Shown in pieces: positions 57,849 through 64,000 of a DNA stretch of 64,000 nucleotides. Both the position numbers and the translations under genes were made by a program. Within the stretch, counting starts at the first letter, position 1, and each line of letters begins with the position of its first letter. The DNA lies in assembly GCA_902799705.1 (NCBI GenBank), contig CADCBP010000005.1, positions 1 to 64,000 on the forward strand, read 5' to 3'. Source of the stretch: an uncultured Bacteroidales bacterium. GTDB lineage: Bacteria; Bacteroidota; Bacteroidia; Bacteroidales; Paludibacteraceae. Under the pieces are notes generated by a model. It saw only the letters and a program-made list of their open reading frames with translations, was not told the DNA's origin and made no database searches.

Positions 57849-59231
57849 TCACCTTTCACTCTTCACCAAATCCAACAGGTATTGTTGTATCACCGTCTGT
57901 ATGTTCTTCGCCTTTCCGGGTGCCGAATTGATGAGAATAGCAAAGACCCATGTATCTCCATTCGGCATGTCTATGTACCCTGCGAAATTCTTCGTGCCGG
58001 CAATCGTTCCGCTTTTGGCATGGATACGCCCTTCGAGTTCTGTCTTCGGACAAAGACTCTTGAGTGTACCGCTTTGTCCGCTCACCGGCAGCGAGGCCAT
58101 CCATGCATCGACATTTTGACTGCGGAGCATTACTGTCAGCAGTTGTACGAACGTCTGGGCACTCACCGCATCTTGCGGAGCCAGACCGCAACCATCTTTG
58201 ATGATCGCATTCTGAATGGTTACACCGCGGCGGCGCCAGTAGTCACGCAGCAAATCCTGACTGTGGTGAATCGTGCCCGGCAAAGTATAGCGTGTTCCGA
58301 GGAAACGGAACAGCGACTCTGCATACAGGTTATTACTATTCACATTCGTCTCTTTGATAATCTCCGAGAGCGGTTCCGAATAATGGACATACAATTCTGT
58401 CCGCGGTGGCGTCAACGGGTTATAATCGGCTTCGAAAGTAGCATCGCGTTTAACCGTCACTCCCGCTTCGCGCAGACGTGCCGTGAAATGACGCGCCAGA
58501 AGCAGTCCGGGGTTAGGCAGGTCTCCTTTGACGCCGAAGGTGCCTAAGTTGGACGGCACCGCGCCGGTCAGGTATCGCTCGTGGCTGTAAGGAAGACCAC
58601 TCACAAACGCACCGTCGTATGTGATTTTATCACAACGGATTCGATTGATGAAGACGATATCCTCTACGTCCGGTTCTGTTTTTATCACTCTCGCGACACT
58701 GCCGGGTTCACCGCTCTGCAGCACGATGTTCATCGTGTTGCCGTAGTAATTGAGACCAAAGATACCCGGGGCATAATAGTTCCCTGCATCTTCGCAGAGC
58801 CAGTTGGGGTTTTGCGCATCTCCGTCGAGTATCGTCATGTCGGCTATTACGGCGCCGTCAATCTTTCTGATTCCGGCTTTCTGCACCGCTTTCACCCATT
58901 GCTCCAGAAAAGCCGTTCTGCCTTTCCATCCCAACGAGGGGTCACAGTTGCCACGGATATACAGATTGCCGCGGAGCACGCCGTTCTCTATCGTACCGGT
59001 GTACTCCAATACGGTTGGAAACCGGTAGCCGGGACCCAACACCTCCAGCGCGGCACCGGTCGTCAGCAGTTTCATCACCGACGCCGGCGGCACCACTTTG
59101 TCTGCGCGGTAACTGTCGATTACCTCGCCCGTATTCAGGTTCTGCACCAACACGGACATATTCGCCTGTCCGGTTAACGGATGGCTCGTCAGAAAGTTAA
59201 TCGATAATATAAGCGAAAGAAGGATTTTCAC
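57849..59231 (-). CDS. dacB: D-alanyl-D-alanine carboxypeptidase/endopeptidase (PBP4 class)
   Basis: A 460-residue periplasmic S13 peptidase acting on murein cross-bridges. It starts with a signal peptide (MKILLSLILSINFLTSHPL). The penicillin-binding motifs are SVMK in VPPASVMKLLTTGAALEV, SNN in NVNSNNLYAESLFR, and KSG in GRIHAKSGTIAGTKNFAGY. The usual large insertion between the first two motifs is present. The C-terminus LVKSER and stop derive from GAGTGAAAGGTGA, part of the junction word tract. Located in the minus cluster between the NfnAB fusion and birA. Confidence 0.93.
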   Translation of the reverse strand: MKILLSLILSINFLTSHPLTGQANMSVLVQNLNTGEVIDSYRADKVVPPASVMKLLTTGAALEVLGPGYRFPTVLEYTGTIENGVLRGNLYIRGNCDPSLGWKGRTAFLEQWVKAVQKAGIRKIDGAVIADMTILDGDAQNPNWLCEDAGNYYAPGIFGLNYYGNTMNIVLQSGEPGSVARVIKTEPDVEDIVFINRIRCDKITYDGAFVSGLPYSHERYLTGAVPSNLGTFGVKGDLPNPGLLLARHFTARLREAGVTVKRDATFEADYNPLTPPRTELYVHYSEPLSEIIKETNVNSNNLYAESLFRFLGTRYTLPGTIHHSQDLLRDYWRRRGVTIQNAIIKDGCGLAPQDAVSAQTFVQLLTVMLRSQNVDAWMASLPVSGQSGTLKSLCPKTELEGRIHAKSGTIAGTKNFAGYIDMPNGDTWVFAILINSAPGKAKNIQTVIQQYLLDLVKSER

Positions 59232-59284
59232 TTTTCAACTAATTATCAACTATACAACTATACGACTTCTCTAAACAATAAACT

Positions 59285-61603
59285 CTAAACTTTCTCCAAG
59301 TATTCATGCATAGCCGCAGCAGCTTTGCGTCCGTCACTCATCGCAAGGATAACAGTTGCACCTCCGCGAACGATATCGCCTCCGGCGAAGATGGTCGGGA
59401 TAGCAGACTGCATGCCTTCGTTCACTACGATGGTGCCTTTCTTGCTGATCTCCAGTCCTTCGACACTGGACGGTATCAACGGGTTCGGACTCACGCCTAC
59501 GGCTACAATCACGAGGTCCACTGGAAGGGTGACAGTCTTTCCTTCTACGGGAACCGGACTGCGGCGACCGCTCTCGTCGGGTTCGCCGAGTTCCATGACT
59601 TGAAGTACGGCTTCTTTCACACGACCATTCTCATCGGCATGGTACTCAATCGGGTTATGCAGAGTCATGAATTCGATACCTTCCTGCTTGGCATGATGCA
59701 CTTCTTCGATACGCGCCGGCATCTCGTCTTCCGAACGACGATAGATGATCATCGCGTGCTCTGCACCCAGACGCTTCGCAGTTCGGACAGCATCCATCGC
59801 AGTGTTACCGCCGCCGATGACGGCTACGTTCTTGCCGTATAACAATGGGGTGTCAGTCGCAGGGTTGGAAGCATCCATGAGGTTGACGCGCGTCAGGTAT
59901 TCGTTGCAACTCATCACGCCGTTCAGGTTCTCGCCCGGTATATTCATGAAGCGCGGCAGACCTGCACCCGACCCCACGAAGATGCCCTTGAAACCTTGCT
60001 CCTCAAGTTCTTTGACCGAGATGGTCTTTCCTATGATTGTGTCGGTATGGAACTGCACACCGAGCGCACGCAAGCCGTCTATCTCCGTGTCCACGATGGC
60101 GTTCGGCAGACGGAACTCCGGGATGCCGTATTTGAGAACACCGCCTATCTCATGCAGCGCCTCGAACACATGTACCTCATAGCCGTATTTGGCGGCATCT
60201 CCGGCAAAGGTAAGGCCGGCAGGACCGGAACCCACGACGGCGATTTTAGCTCCCTTCCCTTCAGGGGAGGGTTGGGAAGAGGCCGGTTGACTATTCGCAT
60301 AGTCCGCGCAGAAACGCTCGAGATAGCCGATGGCCACAGCTGGATGACCCATCTTAAGATGGATACATTGCGACTCACATTGCTTCTCTTGCGGACAAAC
60401 GCGGCCGCAGACTGCGGGGAGAGACGAACTCTCTTTGATGACTGCCGCAGCTCCGAGCACGTCGCCCGTCTCCAGTTTCTTGATGAAGCCCGGGATGTTG
60501 ATGTTCACCGGACAGCCCTGTACGCAGGTCGGATTCTTGCAGTTGAGGCAGCGGTGGCTCTCCATGATCGCTTGGTCAAAAGTGAGCCCTTGGTTCACTT
60601 CTTCGTGCAGCGATTTGACGCGCACCTCGGGACGCAGTTCGGGCATCTTGACGCGCTCTATGGCTGCGCGGTCTTTCGGGGTTCCGGCGAAGGGTTCCAC
60701 CGGCCTTACCTCGGTCTTACATTGGCTTTGACCGTCGCTTGACCGTCGTTCGACCGTCGTTCTTGACCCGTCTTTGGATGCTTTGAATTGCTCCAGTGCC
60801 TCCGCCTCTTCCGCCTTGTATGATTTCATTCGGCTCAGCATCTCGTCCCAATCGACTGCATGTGCATCGAACTCAGGTCCATCGACGCAGACGAATTTCG
60901 TTTTGCCGCCTACCGTCACACGGCACGCGCCGCACATTCCCGTACCATCGACCATGATCGTGTTCAGCGAAGCCTCTGTCGGGATATTGTATTTGGCGGT
61001 GGTCAATGCCACGAACTTCATCATGATGGCAGGACCGATAGTGATACATTTATCCACTTGCTCGCGGTTGATCACTTCTTCGACGCCGACAGTCACGACG
61101 CCTTGTTTGCCCATCGAGCCGTCGTCCGTCATGACGATCACTTCGTCGGACCATTGTGCCAACTCATCCTTTAGGATGATCAGGTCTTTGTTACGTGCCG
61201 CCAGCACAGTGATGACTTTGTTGCCGGCTTTCTTCAGAGCCTCAGCGATAGGCAGCATAGGAGCGGCTCCAACACCACCGCACGCACACACGACCGTCCC
61301 GTACTTCTCGATACGAGTGGCGCGTCCTAAAGGACCTACGATGTCATGCAGACATTCGCCCGGCTCCATCGCCAGTAATTTATGGGTGGACACACCGATA
61401 CGTTGCACCACCAGCGTGATGGTACCGCGTTCGATATCCGCCGCCGAAATGGTCAACGGGACACGTTCCGACTGCGCATCAACACGGATTATCACAAAAT
61501 GACCGGCTCTGCGGCTACGCGCAATGAGCGGAGCTTCCACGACGAGCTCCGCTACATTGTCCGAGAAAAATCTTTTTGAGAGTATCTTATTCTTATCTTT
61601 CAT
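59285..61603 (-). CDS. NfnAB-type fusion: NADH-dependent ferredoxin:NADP+ oxidoreductase / GltD-like
   Basis: A 772-residue flavoprotein fusing two subunits. Residues ~1-275 are the NfnA/PyrK-like FNR half, with FAD and NAD sites (VVCACGGVGAAPMLPIAEAL) and a [2Fe-2S] cluster (DGTGMCGACRVTVGG to CVDGPEFDAH). Residues ~320-772 are the NfnB/GltD half, with two [4Fe-4S] clusters (CLNCKNPTCVQGCPVNINIP; VCGRVCPQEKQCESQCI), an FAD fold (IAVVGSGPAGLTFAGDAAKY) and a NADP fold (VAVIGGGNTAMDAVRTAKRL). It may bifurcate electrons between NADH, NADPH and ferredoxin, or act in sulfide/glutamate metabolism. The two linkers (~277-292 and ~430-446) are encoded by repeat elements. Confidence 0.88.
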   Translation of the reverse strand: MKDKNKILSKRFFSDNVAELVVEAPLIARSRRAGHFVIIRVDAQSERVPLTISAADIERGTITLVVQRIGVSTHKLLAMEPGECLHDIVGPLGRATRIEKYGTVVCACGGVGAAPMLPIAEALKKAGNKVITVLAARNKDLIILKDELAQWSDEVIVMTDDGSMGKQGVVTVGVEEVINREQVDKCITIGPAIMMKFVALTTAKYNIPTEASLNTIMVDGTGMCGACRVTVGGKTKFVCVDGPEFDAHAVDWDEMLSRMKSYKAEEAEALEQFKASKDGSRTTVERRSSDGQSQCKTEVRPVEPFAGTPKDRAAIERVKMPELRPEVRVKSLHEEVNQGLTFDQAIMESHRCLNCKNPTCVQGCPVNINIPGFIKKLETGDVLGAAAVIKESSSLPAVCGRVCPQEKQCESQCIHLKMGHPAVAIGYLERFCADYANSQPASSQPSPEGKGAKIAVVGSGPAGLTFAGDAAKYGYEVHVFEALHEIGGVLKYGIPEFRLPNAIVDTEIDGLRALGVQFHTDTIIGKTISVKELEEQGFKGIFVGSGAGLPRFMNIPGENLNGVMSCNEYLTRVNLMDASNPATDTPLLYGKNVAVIGGGNTAMDAVRTAKRLGAEHAMIIYRRSEDEMPARIEEVHHAKQEGIEFMTLHNPIEYHADENGRVKEAVLQVMELGEPDESGRRSPVPVEGKTVTLPVDLVIVAVGVSPNPLIPSSVEGLEISKKGTIVVNEGMQSAIPTIFAGGDIVRGGATVILAMSDGRKAAAAMHEYLEKV
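60252..60271. repeat. Palindromic element in NfnAB linker
   Basis: CCCTTCCC-TTCA-GGGGAGGG, an 8-bp stem with one G-T pair, lies in frame and encodes part of SQPSPEGKGA, a Pro/Ser/Gly linker just before the FAD fold of the GltD-like half. Confidence 0.75.
60728..60770. repeat. Tandem 11-bp repeat in NfnAB linker
   Basis: GACCGTCG recurs at 60730, 60741 and 60752 (period 11). It encodes the RTTVERRSSDGQSQ linker between the two fused subunits. Confidence 0.85.
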
Positions 61604-61624
61604 GCGAAAGAACGATTATTACAT

Positions 61625-62503
61625 TTAGAAATGTTTTGTTTCTTTACCTACAATAGAGGAAAGGAGGTTATTAGCCAGACGGGAAGCGCCGAAACGGAAG
61701 GATTCGTTGTTGAGCCATTCTTCGCCGAGGATCTCCTTAACCAGCGTGAAATGCTGCACTGCCTCATCGGTGGTCGATACACCGCCTGCAGGTTTATATC
61801 CCATCTTGATGCCCGTCTTCTCGCGCCAAGCCTTGATAGCGTGACACATGACGAAAGTAGCCTCCGGCGTAGCGTTGACGCTGATCTTTCCGGTAGAGGT
61901 TTTGATGAAGTCGCAACCTGCTGCCATCGAGAGGATGGAGGCTTTCCAGATGTTCTCTGCCGTCTTGAGCAGACCTGTCTCGAGAATCACTTTGAGGTGT
62001 TTGTCGCCACACACGGCTTTGAGTTCGCTGATCTCATCGAAACATTCCTGATAGTTGCCCTCCAGGAACTTGCCGACAGAAAGAACGATATCTATCTCCG
62101 TTGCGCCGGCTTTGATGGCCATAGCGGTCTCTGCCACCTTGACCTCCAGGAATGTCTGCGAAGCAGGGAAACCGCCGCTCACGCAGGCGATATTGAATTT
62201 CGGGTCTTTAAGTGCTTTGCGCACGAACTCCGCCATAGCGGGATAAACGCAGATGGCTGCTACATTGGGCACGCCCGGGAACTTCTGTTCGAAAGTATTG
62301 ACTGCGTTGGCCATGAACTCTACTTTTGCGATCGTATCGTCTGCGCTCAGAGTCGTGTAGTCAATCTGGTGGAGGCATTCTTTCCATACCTCTACGTTAT
62401 TATTCTCGGCAAAATGTTTTGCTTCGATGTCAGCCACTTGAGCTTTTACTTGCTCATCGGTAAACGGGCAGGGATACTGCGCAAATAATTCTTCAAAATT
62501 CAT
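61625..62503 (-). CDS. deoC: Deoxyribose-phosphate aldolase
   Basis: A 292-residue class I aldolase that splits 2-deoxyribose 5-phosphate to glyceraldehyde 3-phosphate and acetaldehyde. Motifs are VAAICVYPAMAEFVRKAL, VSGGFPASQTFLEVK, EIDIVLSVGKFLEGNY and the Schiff-base lysine in CDFIKTSTGKISVNATPEA; GIKMGYKPAGGVSTTDEAV supplies the second active-site Lys. It belongs to the longer (E. coli-like) group. It lies 19 bp after psd and 21 bp before the NfnAB gene in the minus-strand cluster. Confidence 0.95.
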   Translation of the reverse strand: MNFEELFAQYPCPFTDEQVKAQVADIEAKHFAENNNVEVWKECLHQIDYTTLSADDTIAKVEFMANAVNTFEQKFPGVPNVAAICVYPAMAEFVRKALKDPKFNIACVSGGFPASQTFLEVKVAETAMAIKAGATEIDIVLSVGKFLEGNYQECFDEISELKAVCGDKHLKVILETGLLKTAENIWKASILSMAAGCDFIKTSTGKISVNATPEATFVMCHAIKAWREKTGIKMGYKPAGGVSTTDEAVQHFTLVKEILGEEWLNNESFRFGASRLANNLLSSIVGKETKHF

Positions 62504-62522
62504 ACTTTTGGTATTTTAATGG

Positions 62523-63224
62523 TTAAACTTCTTCGTTGGTGTTAATGGTCGGATCATCCTGGAGGCGTCCGATGACGGTTTCGTTACCGCGCACGGCTTC
62601 ACCTACCGTAACGAACATCTCCGTATTGAGCGGCAGGTACATGTCCACGCGCGAGCCGAGTTTGATAAACCCGAGATGCGTGTTTCGGTGCGCCTGATGA
62701 CCGGGTTTGGCGTATGTCACGATACGACGCGCCATAGCGCCGGCAACCTGACGAACAGCTATCTGCACTTTAGACGGCGTCTCGATGACTACAAGCGAGC
62801 GCTCGTTCTCCGTGCTGGACTTGGGAAGCCACGCGCCTTTGTGATGACCTTTCTGATGCTCGCTTACCAGCACCGTTCCTTCAATCGGATACCAGTTGGC
62901 ATGCACGTTGAAGGGCGACATGAAGATGGACACTTGCAGTTTTTTCTCATGGAAATACTCATTCTCCTCCGTGGGCTCGACCACGACAACGCGTCCGTCC
63001 GCGGGCGCGATAATAAAATCAGGGTCATCTATCTCCAGCACACGCACAGGGTTGCGGAAAAAATAGGTGACGAACACCAGCAGAATGGCCGTCAGAATCA
63101 AGGTCACTGCAAATACCCAGTGGGGCTGGACAAACAGATAAATAGGTACGTTGATAATAAACAGGAGCAACACTGTACCCACAATCAAGCCGCGTCCTTC
63201 TTTGTGTATTCTTGGTCTTTTCAT
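62523..63224 (-). CDS. psd: Phosphatidylserine decarboxylase proenzyme (PSD-A/PSD-related)
   Basis: A 233-residue membrane-associated proenzyme that makes phosphatidylethanolamine. Two N-terminal hydrophobic segments (LIVGTVLLLFIINVPIYLFV; VFAVTLILTAILLVFVTYFF) precede the catalytic part (FIIAPADGRVVVVEPTEE, VSIFMSPFNVHANWYPIEG). The self-cleavage site is the Gly-Ser in GFIKLGSRVDMYLPL, where Ser becomes the pyruvoyl group. This is the short Bacteroidetes form. The junction with the upstream SRPBCC gene is a GAAAGAATGAAAGAATG word tract. Confidence 0.93.
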   Translation of the reverse strand: MKRPRIHKEGRGLIVGTVLLLFIINVPIYLFVQPHWVFAVTLILTAILLVFVTYFFRNPVRVLEIDDPDFIIAPADGRVVVVEPTEENEYFHEKKLQVSIFMSPFNVHANWYPIEGTVLVSEHQKGHHKGAWLPKSSTENERSLVVIETPSKVQIAVRQVAGAMARRIVTYAKPGHQAHRNTHLGFIKLGSRVDMYLPLNTEMFVTVGEAVRGNETVIGRLQDDPTINTNEEV

Positions 63225-63227
63225 ATT

Positions 63228-63264
63228 CGTTTTAATTCTTTCACTCTTTCATTCTTTCATTCTT
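63228..63264. repeat. GAAAGAATG word tract between SRPBCC and psd genes
   Basis: On the minus strand GAAAGAATGAAAGAATGAAA follows the SRPBCC stop (TGA) and continues GAGTGAAAGAATTAAAACG to the psd start. The same word run occurs at rfbD/DUF2461 and after DUF2461. Confidence 0.85.
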
Positions 63265-63699
63265 TCAACTCCCCCACTGACTATACGGAAACTGCGCCAG
63301 CATTTCTGCCGCCTGGTCCAGTCCCTGCTGCAACTTCTTGTCCACCATCATCTTGAACATAAAGGGGATATCCGCCTTCACGGTCAACTTGATACGCGTG
63401 TCCGTCGGACTCACTTCTTTCAACTGAATCCAGAAGTTTGCATCCATCGGTATCCCTTCCGCACCGAACTTCACCGTATCGTTCTCAATGCGGTCCACAA
63501 TGGCGATGGTGATCTTCTGCGCCAATCCGTCCACTTTCATGCGCACCCGGTCGGCACTCACTTCCATTTCCTGCACTTTGTCCTGTGGGATGAACTCCCG
63601 TACACGCTCCAAGTTCTCCATGTTACTGAGCACACGGTATATCTGCGCTGCCGAACAGGGAGCGGAGGTGATTTTACTCTCGTATTTACTTTCTGACAT
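63265..63699 (-). CDS. SRPBCC (START/polyketide cyclase-like) family protein
   Basis: A 144-residue soluble protein with the SRPBCC helix-grip fold: KYESKITSAPCSAAQIYRVL, then alternating strands (EMEVSADRVRMKVDG, DTRIKLTVKADIPFMFKMMV) and a long C-terminal helix (DKKLQQGLDQAAEMLAQF). Such proteins bind hydrophobic ligands; the ligand is unknown. ATG 63699 is chosen; the frame to 63714 begins with TTG. It heads the seven-gene minus-strand cluster, and being next to psd may act on lipids (inference only). Confidence 0.85.
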   Translation of the reverse strand: MSESKYESKITSAPCSAAQIYRVLSNMENLERVREFIPQDKVQEMEVSADRVRMKVDGLAQKITIAIVDRIENDTVKFGAEGIPMDANFWIQLKEVSPTDTRIKLTVKADIPFMFKMMVDKKLQQGLDQAAEMLAQFPYSQWGS

Positions 63700-63723
63700 A
63701 AGTTTTGTTATCAATCAAGCGTG

Positions 63724-63755
63724 CAAAGGTACAACATTTTTTTGATATATGCAAA
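63724..63755 (-). promoter_or_regulatory. Bacteroidetes-type promoter of the SRPBCC-psd-deoC-nfn-dacB-birA-rfbB cluster
   Basis: Minus strand: TTTG (63755-63752) and TACCTTTG (63731-63724), 20-bp spacer with TCAAAAAAATGTTG. It is the only consensus promoter seen for the seven close-spaced genes down to 55927. Confidence 0.88.
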
Positions 63756-63782
63756 TTTTCAATTTTCAATTTTCAATTTTTA
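63750..63782. repeat. TTTTCAAT word tract
   Basis: Near-tandem copies of ATTTTCA(A)T overlap both the -33 box of the SRPBCC promoter and the 3' end of the upstream gene, supplying its last codons and stop. Confidence 0.85.
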
Positions 63783-64000
63783 ATTGATTTTGCAGCCTTT
63801 TCTCATATTTCTGCTTTTCGAGGGAAGTACGTGCAATGCGTTTCTCGCATTCTTTGATGTCGCGAATGGTAACCTGCAGATGCTCCGCCCGCTCTACCAT
63901 TTCTCTATCCCTTCCCTTTATGGAATGGTCGGGATAGGCTTGTCGCTTCCCCTCTTTATACACTAACAAATCCCGTCCGTCATCCCGTACCAAGATGCGC
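63766..64000 (-). CDS. Unidentified protein, C-terminal part (continues beyond window)
   Basis: The frame is open to the window edge, giving the last 77 residues of a minus-strand protein: RILVRDDGRDLLVYKEGKRQ, then a charged, helix-prone stretch (MVERAEHLQVTIRDIKECEK, RIARTSLEKQKYEKRLQNQL) that could form a coiled coil. I do not recognise the family. The C-terminus KIEN and the stop are read from the TTTTCAAT word tract. The true start lies upstream of base 64000 on the complementary strand. Confidence 0.6.
   Translation of the reverse strand, partial: RILVRDDGRDLLVYKEGKRQAYPDHSIKGRDREMVERAEHLQVTIRDIKECEKRIARTSLEKQKYEKRLQNQLKIEN

Overview
The window comes from a member of the Bacteroidales (phylum Bacteroidota). 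This rests on fourteen promoters of the Bacteroidetes type (-33 TTTG, about 20 bp, -7 TAnnTTTG), very large cell-surface proteins with type IX secretion-like C-termini, a sphingolipid-type serine palmitoyltransferase, InlB/Listeria-Bacteroides repeats and the lpxD-lpxC-lpxA order. A narrower placement is not supported by what can be seen. Most of the window is housekeeping and envelope genes; no phage, insertion sequence, CRISPR array or rRNA operon was found.

Layout. 1-9.6 kb: surface proteins (a frameshifted repeat protein cut by the window start, a beta-barrel, a 1082-aa and a 677-aa leucine-rich secreted protein) interrupted by a ~450-nt AT-rich structured leader in front of an orphan 233-aa protein. 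9.7-12 kb: rfbC-rfbD, a DUF2461 protein and tRNA-Arg(CCT) with a duplicated 3' half. 12-20.4 kb: an OmpA protein, a 1629-aa surface protein, RNase H-like and GAPDH genes. 20.4-29.4 kb, mainly minus strand: metal-binding protein and FeoB, PepD, MATE pump, LD-carboxypeptidase, serine palmitoyltransferase, malate dehydrogenase. 29.5-35.8 kb: secreted thioredoxin, K+/H+ antiporter, SDR protein, DEAD-box helicase, RNA m5C methyltransferase, tRNA-Leu(TAA). 35.96-36.9 kb: a gene-free region packed with repeats. 36.9-53.9 kb, plus strand: flavoprotein, a 2207-aa surface protein with a small anchored partner, HD hydrolase, lpxD-lpxC-lpxA, glnS, HsdR_N protein, PhoH, another surface protein. 53.9-64 kb: aroB and an AraC regulator from divergent promoters, then a close-packed minus-strand cluster SRPBCC-psd-deoC-NfnAB fusion-dacB-birA-rfbB.

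Working together: lipid A (lpxD/C/A), phospholipid (psd), sphingolipid (spt), peptidoglycan (dacB, LD-carboxypeptidase) and dTDP-rhamnose (rfbB, C, D; rfbA not here) genes build the envelope on which the large secreted proteins are displayed.

The most unusual signals are non-coding. (1) The nested-stem leader before the orphan gene at 3374. (2) A dispersed family of short word-hairpin-word repeats that occupies gene junctions, supplies stop and start codons, and in two cases lies in frame inside genes (pepD and the NfnAB fusion). (3) Tandem duplications of the 3' parts of both tRNA genes.
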